From the NCBI GenBank assembly GCA_027625915.1, contig JANTQA010000051.1, positions 310,501 to 374,500 on the forward strand: a stretch of 64,000 nt of DNA. The letters are read 5' to 3'. This stretch comes from Anaeramoeba flamelloides (lineage: Eukaryota > Metamonada > Anaeramoebidae). The position numbers and the translations under genes were made by a program. A model generated the notes under the pieces. That model was not told the origin of the DNA, searched no databases, and worked only from the letters and a program-made list of their open reading frames with translations. Below, piece by piece: positions 1 to 12,006 of the stretch (position 1 is the first letter of the stretch; every line of letters begins with the position of its first letter).

Positions 1-330
1 ATTTAGAAAGAATTTTGATTTTACAAACTATTTCAGTTTTTGTCTATTGTGTTTTGTTTTCATTTCCATTTTTGGCAGTTAAATTATCTGTTTCCTTAGA
101 TCTGGATTTTTGTTTTCAATGGTGGATAGAAAATCAGTGCTGAGTTTGTTAAATTGAAAAATAACATAAAATTAGCACTGGTATCTTAACATTTAATCTA
201 TCAACAATTGTTGGTGAAATTTCAACAACTTTACCAATACAATTTTTGTTCCACTCGTTTCATTATTTGGACACACCTGTTTTTATTTTTTCGTTTTATA
301 TTTTTTTCTTTGATTTGTATTAAAATGATT
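1..330 (+). repeat. dispersed repeat D, copy 1
   Basis: Similar by eye to 10940-11330 in the same orientation and, inverted, to 36640-36860 and 38300-38610. Shared marks in order: a TTTTAGTTTTTGTTTTCATTT-like block, a GAGTTTGTTAAATT/GAGTTGTTCCAAAT block, a TAGTATCTAACATTT-like block and an ATCAATATT/ATCAACAATTGTTG block. It may continue left of the window. Confidence 0.5.
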
Positions 331-1109
331 ACTTATTAAAACATATATACTGGGCAACTTAAATATATTTTTATATGATGTTTGGAAAAATACAATAAAT
401 TGGTTTTTTTTTGTGACTATTTTTGATTTTGGGCGCATCCAAATTTGTGGAATGAGGGTTATATATAGATATAAAATGTTTTTACAATATATATGAATGT
501 CGAAAATATTTGAAATTTTTTTAATTCATTAAAAACACTTTTTGGAAAAAGTCGAAGAAGATGATTGTCTAAGATATTTCCAAAAAAGTAGGAAATTTTT
601 TATTACATTTCATAAAAAATAATCTTTTTTAGGGGTGGTAATCATTAATTGACTATACCAAATTAAGTTTAACATTTATACCGATTGAACCAACCACTTA
701 TGTATTTAATTCAAAATATTTTAGTTAAAATATTCCCAAAAAATGAAAAAAAAAAAAAATAGCACTTTTTTTGGTTAAAACAATGTACGAACAATTTCAA
801 TAAAAAACTGGAAATATGGAAAGGGGGCAAATGATTTTTTAAAAACAAAAATACAGTTATATGTTTTTAATTATATTGTGTATTTTTTTGAGATTATACA
901 AGTTATGAAAATGGTTTTTTCAATCAAAAAGAAAATAATAAAAACCAATTTTCACCATAAAAAAATAACAGATAAAATCGAGATCAGAAAATTTAATATA
1001 TTTTATTTATGCAATACAATACTAAGAAACAAATTGAATTATTATCAAGAATCTATAAATAATAGATTATGATCTTATATATTTAAATCCTTTTTTGAAG
1101 AATGGGTTG

Positions 1110-2495
1110 CAGAAATATATTTTAAAATAAATTTGCCCCACTTTCTTGGAAATAGCTTATATACCCATTAAAAGTATAATAACAATTACACTTTAAGAGA
1201 ATTTTTTTTTTGAATTTTCTACTATAAACTCTTTGAAAGGTTTTTAATATATTTTGAGTATATTTCAGTACATTAGACCAATTAGGGTAAATATATGTAT
1301 ATATTAATGTTATTATTTTTTTGAAACCTAAGCTAAAAAAATGATTAGAAATAACCTTTTTTCTAGTCATATTTATTTTGTTATTTCTAGAAAAAAGATC
1401 TTTATTTAATAATACTCTACTGATTATGAGTATTATTGAATTTTACTCTTTGTTATTTATTGTTGAAACAATTAGTTGAGTTTTTGATAATTTTGGTGCC
1501 TTAATATTAAAAACAGAAGAGACTGGGGAATAGAAGTAATGTGAATTTTCTCTAGATATTAATTAACCAGTTATGTTTTTTTTTAGTAAAAATATAGAAT
1601 ACCGAACGTTTTGTCCTTGTATAGTGTCAGCTGTTTTGAGAGTTTAAAAGGGATGAAGAAAATAACTTTTTAAAAAGGTTTAGATTTAGAAACAATTACT
1701 TTTTGGGTTGATATTCTCTTATTTTAAAACAGTTTTGTGGAATACTAAAATTCGTCTAACTTTGGAGATCTAAAAAGAATGAAAAACTATAAAAATTTTT
1801 TTTATTATTTTTTGTGTTTTTAATTTTTTTATCCTTATAGATCCACACTATTTCAACAAATAATAACTCACGCAATTTGACTCATTGTTTTGACCAAAAA
1901 CAAAATATTGTTCTTTCTGGGAGATATAAATATCATCCTCTCAAGAAAAATATATTGCTTATTATCTCAACCAGCAACAAATAACGACAGTTATGTAAAT
2001 GATTTGATCTGAATTAGGCAAGGATAGGAAAGATGTCTACATTAAAACAATTAACCCTCAGATATGAGAAGTTAAATAAGGTTTTGAATGGACCAACTTG
2101 GATAGAGTAGAATATGGTATGTGTATGTAAGGTTAGATATTTTTTGATTGTATTTAAGATATCAAAAATAGGGATAATGATATAACATTTATCAATTGTC
2201 TTTACAGAATCCTTTTCTCTCATTTAATAATAACCTCCACCCAATTATCAAAAAAGTTAAAAATATCAAAATTAATAATCACTTTCCACAAAATGGATTG
2301 AATACTAAATCTAAAAAATTTAAAAATTTTCTATGTTATAATGAAAAAAAAAAAAAGTCTTAAAACAAAAAGTAAAAATTTACTTTTAAACAAAGAATAT
2401 GGTCACCTGATTCTTAGAATTTGCTTAAAAAGTGTTTTTCACCTGTTAAAAAAAATAATATTTTTTATTTTCTTGTATTTTCGGGAATATTTAAT
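1110..2495 (+). repeat. dispersed repeat F, long copy
   Basis: This copy matches the element at 29591-30376 in the same order: the GAGTATATTTCAGTA block (about 1255 and 29795), the AAGTTAAATAAGGTTTTG block (about 2070 and 29940), the TCTCTCATTTA block (about 2215 and 30090), the CACAAAATGG(G)TTGAATAC block (about 2287 and 30163), and the right end TTTTCGGGAATATTTAATAG (about 2478) matching TTTTCGGGAATATTTGATAG. It is about 600 bp longer than the other copy, so one of them carries an insertion or deletion. Confidence 0.55.
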
Positions 2496-4543
2496 AGGTT
2501 CATAAATATATCTATTAATAAATATTTCAAACAAAAATTAGTATTTTAAATTTTTTTTTATAAAAAAATCAAATCATAAAATGAAAAAATTGAGATTGAA
2601 ATAATAACCAAATTTCATTTATTAATTGACCATGTTTGTGAAATTTGATACAATTACTTCTTTTTTTACTAATTATTTCTTATTTTTTCTTCCAAGACCA
2701 AAAAATATAAAAAATTTCCTTGATTACAAAAATGTTAAATTTAATAATCATAATTCAAAAAAGTTTTGATCGTAACATTTATTATTAGAGTATTAATAGA
2801 AAATTTATGAAATTATTAAAAAATTGCAATTAATCCTACTTTATCACAAAAAAAAATATAAAATGGTGATAATCCACAATATCATGGAAAAAATAGAAAA
2901 TCAATTAAGGAAAATTATTTTTTTTGAATTAAAGGATCAAAAATTTCTTGAATTTTTCAAAGTTTATTACTTTTGCAACACCCACCCAGCTCTAAAAATG
3001 TTGGAAAGTGTTTAAATGTGTAGTAAATTACCAAAAAGTCTTTGAATGGTTTGAAAGAAATAAAAAATTCATGTTAGAAATGATATTTTTTACAGTGAAC
3101 ATTAAAATTCTTTCTTTTCATTTTTTTATTAATAACAAAAATAAAATCTTCTATGAATATTATCACCAAACAAATTTTATGATCAAACTAATAATTACAC
3201 ATTTCAAAATTGTACTTGAATATACTATATTTGAATTTTTTAATAGAATTTTTATTACCTTCAAAAGTCAAATAACCAAAAAGAATAAAGTGTTATTTTA
3301 TTTCTTATTGGTGATCGACCAAACAAAAAAATTTTAGTTCTAGTATGTTTTACTGTCCAACACAAAGATATGAGAGGAATAAAAAAATGAAGAAAACAAG
3401 TATTCAAACAATCTTAATAATTAGTAGCAATGTGACTCGGTTGTTAAGAAAGATTTTAAAAAGTTATCCATCTCCCTTTTAGCTTTCTTAAAACATTGAA
3501 AATGTTTTCACCAAACGGTATATTCTTTAAAGAATAAGATGAATGATTAAATTTTTTAAAAGATTGTTTTATTTACCATATTAAAAAAACCACGATTGAT
3601 TGAGTAACTATTTATTTACCTTTTTTTTTATTACCTTTGCTGATCGAGAAGGATCAATCTATATGTAAACCAACTAAAAATGAAAACTACAAGAAAAGAC
3701 TTTGATCTGATCTTTGAAATAATTATTTTTTTTGTGGTATTTCCAAAGTATAACTTTTTTTTCAAGGATCTTTTATTTTGATCAAAAAAAATTTTTCTTC
3801 TTAAAAATATCATTGAATTAGCCAATAAGAACTCATCAACTTTTTTCTAGACATTTTTTTTTATCACCATATTTTGACTCTTATCACGATTTTTAGGCCA
3901 TTATCATGATTTTAAAGATTCTCTCAATTGTGATATAATCACAATACTACAGAATTTTGCGATTTTCCAAAATATAGTGATTTTATAACAATAGTCATTA
4001 TTTTTTGAAACTAATCACGAGAACTGAAACTTTATTGAGAGTTAAACAAGATATTCTCAAATCCGTTCAAATATTTATTTTCAGGCTTCTTTTACTTTAA
4101 GAAAGGTAATTATTCTACACTAAAAAAAAAATAAAAAAAACAACATTATTAAAAAAGTAAAAATATTATATATATATAAAGTATTTTTTTATTCTAAACA
4201 GGTAAAAACCACAAATATATTATTATTAAATTTAAAATTTTTATTAAAAAAAAAAAAAAAAATTGTTTTTATTAAATAATAATATTTTATATAATTTTAA
4301 GTTTTTAAGAAACAAAAAACTATTTAATTACTGGATTATTTTTTTATGTAAAAATAGAAATAGAAAAAGTTAAAAGTTCAAAAGGTTTTATACATTTCCA
4401 ATGTATAGTTATAAATATATATTTGTTATAAGTTTTTGATTTTTTTTTTAATTATTTTTTTATAAATTTATAATCCAACAAGTCAAAATTTTATAATTTT
4501 TGTAAAAATGATATAAAAAATGATAAAAGTGCAACAAATAAAT

Positions 4544-6487
4544 TTAAATAAATTTGCTTTTAAAGGGGCGTACTTGTTCGATAAATATTCTGTGGTCATT
4601 TGTGATCAAAAGTTCACAATCAACAGCTGTAAATCCCAGATTGATGTAGATTTGTTTAAATTTGGAATCTAAATATTGCAAAACATTATACACATTTTTG
4701 AGATCTCTTTCATCCAAGACGGGATTATCGGACATTAGGGAACTTTTGGATACAGTTTGTGAGACAATTTGGTTGTCAAAAGAATAAACAATTAATTGTT
4801 CTGAAACACCTATTGAGTCTGTGACAGAACCCTTCATTGACTGCGAATTAATAAAATAAGAGTCAAAATTGGGATTATATGGATTGGTTGTGATACACAC
4901 ACTTGTAGCTTTGAGGATTTCTTGATCATAAAAGGGTTGCACTAATATTGCCATTTTGGAATCCTTCTGCTCTAAAAAGCATTCTTCCCTTTCTTCGTAA
5001 GCTTTAAATTTCCAAATACTGGAATAAATTTCTTTGATACACGATTCAAGAGCTTTCTTCGTTGGATTCTTCTTAGTAATTTTGCTAGTATAGAGACCAA
5101 TACCGATAAAGCCAGGGAGCTCTTCTGCATTGGAAGAACTTCGAATACTGAGCGGGCTTTGGTAACCGATTTGAAGATACAAGTTTTGAATTTTCTGTTG
5201 TGTCTGTTTGATCAAGCGAGCATCTAAAGGTTTGTTCATGATAGCTGCTCTGATCCTTTGTAAACATTTGATTCGGTATTTTCTATTGGATTGAAAATCC
5301 TGTTGAGTGATGGTTTGGGTGATATTTAAATCCTTGACGTGGTTATGGTACCAGGCAATTGGGATAATGAAGCCATTGAGTTGGATACAATTCTGCAAAT
5401 TAAAACTGGCCATTCTGCTTAAGGTAAAAGCTTTGCACCCAAGCCTCTCAGCTCCTAATGATTCTGGGTTGTCTAGCCTTAAGTCATACAATTGATAGCT
5501 ATTTAAATTATAATGCAATTGCTTTCTTGTTCTTGATTGGTACATTTTTTCTTGTTTATGATTTTCTTTGATTTGCTGTTCATTGGCAATTTCAATTGAA
5601 AACTCTTGTCGTTTGACAGTTAACTTGATATAATCGCCGTCTTTATATTGCTTAACGAGCTGGTGATCAAAGGCATTTCTTAATGTCATATTTGGGATGC
5701 TTTTGGAAAGACAATGAAGTGAAATATGCCCCAAGGGAGTTTGCATGCCTGTTGTAATAAGGCCTTTGAATGGAGGCCAATTGTGGTTCCCGATCCCCTT
5801 CACTAACAAAATTCGGTTTTCTTCTATTTCTTCGATCGCAATATTGTTTGGATCTTGGACAATTTGTAATTTACCAACAACAGTCCCCAAGGTATAAGGT
5901 TGGAATTGAATTTCTTTCGAAATTTTATTCGTCAGCTTGATGGGTATCGCTTGTTTGATCATTTCAATATTTTTTTCTAACAAGGCGGAATTTGGATGGA
6001 AATACAAATATTCACCAAAGTAACATAACTTTTTGAGCTGTTCAAAGTTATCTGTAAGGATACTGGGCTTGCTTAAGTTCAATTTGTTACATTCCATTAC
6101 CTCATAGACCCATAAATTTTGATCAAGAAAGCGTATGATCTTTCCAATAATAAATCGTTTTTTGAGATCAAATTGATTATTGAAATAATCAAACTGATTT
6201 TCGAGAGATAATGGTTGTTTGCCCGTTTTTTTGTTTAATTGAATATTGTCAAGGACTTCGTCATATAAATTTGTTTGAAGAAAATATATTTTGCACTTTT
6301 CTTTGGAGTGAAGAAGCTCAAGATCAATTACAACATTTACAATTTCTGTGTGTGCAAAATAATAATTATTTGGTTTAATTGAGATTTGTTTCCAAGAGTC
6401 TTCATCTGATATCTGAGGAAAGCTCTTGAAGTTGGCCATTTTGTTATTAATCTCATTTGAATTTGAATTGTGATTTGTTTGTAACAT
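4544..6487 (-). CDS. swivelling phosphohistidine + PPDK/PEP-synthase-type ATP-binding protein (glucan-water-dikinase-like order)
   Basis: A 647-residue single-exon gene starting at an ATG; the next Met is residue 17. Around residues 230-265 is a phosphohistidine swivelling domain with the motif TPLGHISLHC, whose His is the expected phospho-carrier. The C-terminal half is the PEP/pyruvate dikinase ATP-binding fold: IRSSSNAEELPGF and GLYTS near residues 447-467, a WKFKAYEEREE helix, MAILVQP, and the family's closing signature IFIEQVRPF near the C-terminus. In PPDK and PEP synthase the ATP domain comes first; here the His domain precedes it, as in alpha-glucan and phosphoglucan water dikinases, which move the beta-phosphate of ATP via His to a substrate. 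No starch-binding domain is recognisable in the first 200 residues and no PEP-binding TIM barrel follows. The substrate (glucan, PEP or other) cannot be read from the sequence. No signal peptide is evident, so it is probably cytosolic. Confidence 0.85.
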   Translation of the reverse strand: MLQTNHNSNSNEINNKMANFKSFPQISDEDSWKQISIKPNNYYFAHTEIVNVVIDLELLHSKEKCKIYFLQTNLYDEVLDNIQLNKKTGKQPLSLENQFDYFNNQFDLKKRFIIGKIIRFLDQNLWVYEVMECNKLNLSKPSILTDNFEQLKKLCYFGEYLYFHPNSALLEKNIEMIKQAIPIKLTNKISKEIQFQPYTLGTVVGKLQIVQDPNNIAIEEIEENRILLVKGIGNHNWPPFKGLITTGMQTPLGHISLHCLSKSIPNMTLRNAFDHQLVKQYKDGDYIKLTVKRQEFSIEIANEQQIKENHKQEKMYQSRTRKQLHYNLNSYQLYDLRLDNPESLGAERLGCKAFTLSRMASFNLQNCIQLNGFIIPIAWYHNHVKDLNITQTITQQDFQSNRKYRIKCLQRIRAAIMNKPLDARLIKQTQQKIQNLYLQIGYQSPLSIRSSSNAEELPGFIGIGLYTSKITKKNPTKKALESCIKEIYSSIWKFKAYEEREECFLEQKDSKMAILVQPFYDQEILKATSVCITTNPYNPNFDSYFINSQSMKGSVTDSIGVSEQLIVYSFDNQIVSQTVSKSSLMSDNPVLDERDLKNVYNVLQYLDSKFKQIYINLGFTAVDCELLITNDHRIFIEQVRPFKSKFI

Positions 6488-7199
6488 GAGTGGAAAAAAG
6501 GAAATAATAAGTGTAAAAAAAGGTTTTTAAGAAAAATGTGATTATTATATTGTTGTATTTTCTTTTGTGGGCTTTTTTTTTTTTGGATTAAAAAGATGAT
6601 TATAAAACTTGTGTTGAGTTTTCCTTTCTCTTTTTAAAGATATTTGTTTTTTTTACAAATTTTTTACTTTTTATTTTAAGCTTGGTTCTGAGAAAATTCA
6701 CAGATAAATAGTTGAAAAATCAATGGAACTCATAAAAAATGAGTCAAATCTGTTTGATTTTGTAAAAACAAGAGAAAATTAGTTTTATTTTTTTTTTCGA
6801 CATTGATCTTTTTTTAAGAGGGTTTTTTGAGGTTGTGAAAACATCCAGTTTTATTTTCTTAAATACCAATTTAGCTGATTCTTTGATCAGAGAATGGAAG
6901 ATTTCATCAAAAATAACAAATTTTTGATAAAATCAGAAATAAATTTGAAAAATAATTTTATAGTTAAAGGAAAAAAGAGAGTTTCTGGATTTTTCTAATT
7001 TTATACTCTATGAGAACTGAAATACAATTTTGGAAAAAGAAAAAAATGTATAAGAGATTAAATGTTAAAGGAAAGACAAATATTTCAGATTTTGGTGTTT
7101 TTGAAAGATTATTCGAAAATTTATAAAAAAAACATTTATTGATGTAAAATTGGGTACAAATACCTCAACTAAATAAACTAAATTTAAAAAGTTTTTTTG
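6488..7199. other. gene-free AT-rich stretch
   Basis: Upstream region of the dikinase gene. T-rich sequence with no recognised exon, RNA or repeat. Confidence 0.5.
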
Positions 7200-7200
7200 T

Positions 7201-7418
7201 TACCTCTTCATCCCCTTGCTTTCCATTTTATATTCAATTCTATTTATTTCATGATCATCAATTCCACGGGATTTTCGTATGGTCTGGAGATCGACAGATA
7301 TTAGGGCTTTTTTGATTTTTGAAAAGATACCTGGTAAATTTGAATTGTGAAAATGTTGTTGCAGAGATGTAATAAGGAATTTTCGAAAGAGATAAGACTT
7401 AACTATAAATTTGAACAA
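7201..7418 (-). CDS. possible orphan internal exon, unknown protein
   Basis: An open segment of about 70 codons with a composition more balanced than its surroundings (KKALISVDLQTIRKSRG, then IDDHEINRIEYKMESKG). It has no ATG at its left end and runs into AAGAGGTAACA, which reads as a GT donor on the minus strand. No neighbouring exon could be joined to it and no family is recognised. It could equally be a decayed exon carried in a repeat. Confidence 0.22.
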
Positions 7419-7440
7419 GAATATTGTTCTGGTAATCTTT

Positions 7441-7612
7441 TACTGGTATTTGAATTCTAAATGGGAAAGAATTTTCACTTCCTTTTCCATATTTTTTTTT
7501 TATAAATATAGTTCTTAAAGAAAGAGGTTCTTGATCTATAGCCATCAATTTGAAAAAGAGAAATTAAAAATGAAGTGAAAAAAAATCCCATTTATTGTTC
7601 AAATACCAGTAA
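7441..7612. repeat. short inverted-repeat element (ACTGGTATTTGAAT ends)
   Basis: The left arm at 7441-7483 (ACTGGTATTTGAATTC, then AAATGGGA and TTTTCACTTC) is mirrored by GAAGTGAAAA, TCCCATTTAT and TTCAAATACCAGT at 7570-7612. About 170 bp in all, with arms near 40 bp. A related pair of arms occurs at 8850-8995. Confidence 0.6.
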
Positions 7613-7716
7613 ACCAATAAATATATTTTTTCGTCATACAAAGAAAATTCTCTAATCAAAAAATTTAATAATACTTTAGGTACTTGAAAACAGAAAAAAT
7701 ATTCTTTTATTATTAA

Positions 7717-8217
7717 AGTAGTTAAAAAAAATAATAGGAATGACAAAAATCCATTGAAAAGATTTTTAATTGTGAATATTAAGGAAATTGTTGTGTAATT
7801 ACTTTTATTTAATTTCAAATCCTTTTTTTATAAATGTAAAATTTTAAAATTCTAACTCACCCACTTATTTAAATGATGATTAATGAAATTACGATTGTTC
7901 AAAACACCATTCAATGAATCAAAAAATAAAGAATAAAAATTATCATGTTCCAAAATCTCGTAAACCCTGATAAAACTCGATTGTTTTTCAAAAAAAGTAG
8001 ATCTGCTTTAGCTATCTAAAAATTACTTGAGTAATTTATAGACATCATACTTGAATGAACTTTAGGTAGGTTTATTACTTTGTTCATAAAAAATTTTGGT
8101 TATTTATAAAAATGGTTTGATTGAAAATATTTGTAATTACACAAAAATTTTCCTAATACTCACAATTAAAAAATTTGACCGGGATTATTTTTAGGTATCT
8201 TATTTTTTTATCTACTA
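7717..8217 (+). repeat. MITE family A, copy A1
   Basis: About 500 bp with long imperfect terminal inverted repeats (GATTTTTAATTGTGAATATTAAGG at the left, split here into GATTTTTAATTGTG and AATATTAAGG; CCTAATACTCACAATT at the right). The interior carries the shared family blocks CTAACTCACCCACTTAT, GTTCAAAACACCATTCAA and TTTAGGTAGGTTTATTA. The outermost 30 bp are more diverged than in copy A4. Confidence 0.7.
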
Positions 8218-8423
8218 TAATCCAAAACCTTGTTATTTTCATTTTTGGTTAATTATCTTCAACCTGGTTTAAATTGTATAGATTGTTTAAAAAATGAAAG
8301 TTTTATAAAGATATTTCCAAGACACGAAGGTGTTCAGAAAATGGTATATATAATCAAAGGTATTTAATATTAAATCAAAATATAGGTTTTGGTTTTGAGA
8401 ATTTTTTTGATTTTATTTTACTA

Positions 8424-8534
8424 CATTCAGTTCCACTTTTAAACTTGCATTAACTTCAACAAAAATTAAAACATAATAAAAATCACAAATTAAAACACAT
8501 AATTAGGATTCTAGTAAAATAAACTATTTTTCAG
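8424..8534 (+). repeat. MITE family B, truncated copy
   Basis: Begins after a TA with CATTCAGTTCCACTTTTAA and shares the GATTCTAGTAAAATAAACT interior with the full copies. The right-hand inverted repeat is missing: the similarity stops at about 8534. Confidence 0.5.
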
Positions 8535-8849
8535 TCAAAGGGGCCCAGTTGTAATGGGTATAATACATGTGTTTAAAGGGTTTGCATAGATATTAAATGA
8601 AAAATTTTATTTTGGAAATTTTCAAATGTGAAATCATTTTTTAACATTTTAGTTTTTTTTTTCGATTTTTTTTATAAAACCTCATTCAGTTGCAAAAAAA
8701 TTTTTTGTTGCAAGATCAATAGTCACTTGGTAAAAACGTGTTATTCGAAGGTCACTGAAACCATATAGAGATTGTTGAGAAATCTAATATTGATTTCTAT
8801 TGCAATTCTATTCGATCTTTGATCTTGATATTTGTTTAATAAATGTCAA

Positions 8850-8995
8850 AATTTTTCACTTCATTTTCATTTCCTTTTTCAAATAGAGACTACAAATACC
8901 AACAAACTTCGTTTGGGATACTTGATTTCGAAAAGAAAAGTATGGAAAATGAAGTGAAAATTGTTTCATATTTATTATTCAAATATCAGTAGAAG
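8850..8995. repeat. short inverted-repeat element, relative of 7441-7612
   Basis: TTTTCACTTCATTTTCATTTCC at the left (TTTTCACTTC then ATTTTCATTTCC) is answered by GGAAAATGAAGTGAAAA at 8943-8960, followed by ATTATTCAAATATCAGTA, the terminal sequence seen at 7595-7612. Confidence 0.45.
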
Positions 8996-10939
8996 TTCAA
9001 AACGAACATTGTTCTTTTTCTCAATAGGTCCCTAAGAATTTGAGTTTTTCAATTTTTAAGAAAATTTATTGGTGAATTAGCCTTCTTTCAGACATATATC
9101 AACAATTCTTTGATGCGTATTATTCTGTTTATATTTTATTTGTTCTTCAAAGGCCAATTATATAAAATAATTGATATTTTAAAAAAACCTTGGGCCACTT
9201 TGACTAAAACAGGGTTTAGTTGGATGTACATTATTTTGATTACTCTAATATAATAAATTAAAATTTAAAGTTGATTTTTTTCTTCAAATAATTGATTCTA
9301 ATTTATTTTTTCCGTAATGTTCTTAATTCAGAATGGTGTTGAACTTATTTTCCCAGTTTCACTTTTTTTCCAAAAATACAATATACAAAATTATCATTGG
9401 GCTTTGAATTTTTCTGGAAAATAAATACTTTTAAAATCAAAAAAAAAAAAAAAAATAACAAAAAAAGGTATTATTCTGCCCAAGTCTTTTAAGAATATCC
9501 CATATTTACTTTAATTACTTGACATTAGATGTCTTTAATGAAAATATATGTTGAAATTCGATTTTAAAATTCTTCCAAAGAAGAAGTAATTTTCTCTTAC
9601 AATTTTTCAAAAAAAAAAGATTTTCCATCCATAATTAAAATTCAAACAAAATAATTAAGAAGTAGTTTTATCAAATTTTTCAGATCAGATCCAGAAATAA
9701 TTGATTTTTTTTTCTTGATTAAAGTTTAATTTTTTTAATTTTAGTTGGTTACACTAAAACACGGTAAAATTTCAACAAAAATGAAGTTATCGTAAAATCT
9801 CCAAATATCTGTACAAAATTAAGAATCTAGTAAAATTATTTCTGAAAAAAAAAAAATTCCAAAATATGACTTAATTTATGATTTTTTTGTACAAAAATTT
9901 TTATTAAAAGTTTTTTTCTGAAAAGTATAACTAACTTTATGTTGATTTCCAGTATTTAATTGGTTTGTATTTTATTATGATGGGATATATGATATTCTCA
10001 TATTTATGAAAATATTCATCAATTTAATTAAATAAATAAATTAAATGATTATTTTCGAATAAACTGGAGTGACCAAAATTGGTAAAATGTATCTGCTAAT
10101 TTATATAGAAAATTAAAGAAATTTAAACAATGATACGAAAATAAATACCCAGAAAAAAAGTTTATAATTGAATAAATTCAAAGTGAAAAAGAAAATATTG
10201 AAAATATTTGGAAAAAAAATAATTTAATCAATTTAACAATAAAAAGAGAAGTAATTAGTTGAGGTATTATAAGTAGAACAAAAACAAGAACAAGAATAAG
10301 GAAATAAGGGAGAATGTAAAAATTATGAAAATTCTAACAAATTGTAAATATCAAAAATGTTTTCCCAAGTTTAAAATCATTGGAAATAAACTTATAAGGG
10401 ATGTTTTTTTCTATGTTTCTATTCATTAACATTACTAATTATTCAAATTTCAGTTGAATTTTCATGTTTGTTTTTTTAAGACAAAAAAAATCATAAATTT
10501 GATTCAAATAAATAAAAATAAAATACTATTTTACCGATTTACTTTGTTTTTTTGAAAAAAATAAACAAAAAAAGCGAAATTAAAGTTTTGAAAACATACT
10601 TTGTAAATTAAAAAAAAAAATAAAAAACTATTTTATTTTGAAAATCTAATCAAGCCATCTATTTCTGTAAAATATTAATTTAAAAAAATAATATAATTAT
10701 TTTTTGTGTTTTTTTCGAAAATTTATTAATGATTCTTTCATTTATAATTCTTCATAAAAAAAAAAATATATTAGATCAGGTACATATGATTAATATTTAT
10801 ATTCTTTTTATCCAATTTGTTTAAATTTAATAGTTTTTAAAAAACAAATATGCTTTCAAAAATACTATTATCAAGAATATTAGTGAGTTATAAAACAAAA
10901 TATTATTAAAGATTTTGTAACTTTTAATAAATTAAAATT

Positions 10940-11330
10940 CAAAATTTTCCACACAGCTAAAACGTTGCAAACAATCACAATAATACAATTTGATTGAAAT
11001 TGAAGATAATTTTGATTTTTGTCCAATATGAAAATGATTTTTTCATCTTTTAGTTTTTGTTTTCATTTCATTGTTTGAATTACGTAATTTGTTTCATTGG
11101 ATCAAAATTTTTTTGGAACAATAGATATTATGTTAAAGTTGAGTTGTTCCAAATAGAAGAACTCAAATAAAATTAGTTGGTAGTATCTAACCATTTGATC
11201 GATCAATATTCCTAATAGAATTTAAACAAATTTACTAATGTATTTTTTTGTTTTGCTCTCTCCAAAATTTTTAACACACTCTTGATTTATTTGTATTGAT
11301 AATTATTTATTTATTGTTTTGTGAGTATTG
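10940..11330 (+). repeat. dispersed repeat D, copy 2
   Basis: Includes TTTTCCACACAGC, TTTTCATCTTTTAGTTTTTG, GAATTACGTAATTTG, TTGATCGATCAATATTCC and TAATAGAATTTAAACAAATT. All of these recur inverted at 36640-36860 (first three) and 38300-38610 (last two), inside introns of the RhoGAP gene. Confidence 0.6.
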
Positions 11331-11605
11331 TAATTTATAAACAAGTGTTAACATTTCAATTAGTGAATGGTTCTAATTTGGTATTTCTTCTTGAATTGAT
11401 TAAATAAGTTTTTTTTTTCATAAATTGAATTTTGGTGTGTTAAAAATTTTGAATTGGGGTTTAGTTCTATTTCCTTTCATGATAAAATTAATTGAAAAAC
11501 CTTAGTCTGTACACAATTTAAACAACAATATTTATGATTTTTAATGTATTTGAAAAAAAATTTGAATATTTTCAATTTTCGAGCATTTTCTACGTTTTTT
11601 CAGTG

Positions 11606-11740
11606 ATTCGAAAAAGAAGAAGAACAAGATCAAGAAGAAGAACAAGATCAATCATAAGATCAAGATCAATCATAAGAACAAGATCAAGAAGAAGATCAAG
11701 ATCAATCATAAGATCAAGATCAAGAATAAGAAAAAAAAAG
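11606..11740 (+). repeat. AAGATCAAGATCAATCAT-type minisatellite
   Basis: Hexamer-derived tandem array built from AAGATC, AAGAAC, AAGAAG and AATCAT units arranged in a higher-order period of about 18-36 bp. Read forward it would give an Arg-Ser run and backward a Leu-Asp run; neither looks like a real protein. Confidence 0.75.
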
Positions 11741-12006
11741 AAGAATAAAAATATAAAAAAAAAATCTCTCAAACAATCTTTATATTGGTAATTTTGCTAT
11801 TAATAAAGTATGTTATATTTAGAATTTCCAACCACACACTTCAAAAGAAAAATAAATACAAACGTTTTGAATTAAAAATTATAATAAGATGGTCTTTAAA
11901 TATAGACTTTAAATAAAAAAGAAAAAGATCCAAGATCGAAAGAAAGAGGAAAAAGAGATTAAAAAAATGAAATTCAATCATATGAATGACGATGATGATA
12001 AATAAA

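Larger units (their letters stand above)
1..4543. other. gene-free repeat-rich stretch
   Basis: No convincing coding exon is seen on either strand; open frames are short and made of Lys/Asn/Phe/Ile from homopolymers. The stretch holds a copy of dispersed repeat D at its left edge and a long copy of repeat F (about 1110-2495). From 2500 to 4543 I see only AT-rich sequence with A and T runs. Confidence 0.6.
8996..12006. other. gene-free repeat-bearing stretch
   Basis: No exon recognised. It contains a decayed match to MITE B at about 9750-9890 (blocks ACACTAAAACACGG, AGAATCTAGTAAAATTATT and TTCCAAAATATGACTTAA), repeat D copy 2, and an AAGATCAATCATAAG-type tandem repeat just downstream of the beta-helix gene. 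Confidence 0.5.

Noticed and set aside
3008-3337. 109-codon Phe/Ile/Lys-rich open frame
   Set aside because: Low-complexity translation of AT-rich DNA, no ATG in a good context, no domain.
11534-11791. Arg-Ser-rich open frame and its Leu-Asp-rich antisense frame
   Set aside because: Both are translations of the hexamer minisatellite and have no other content.
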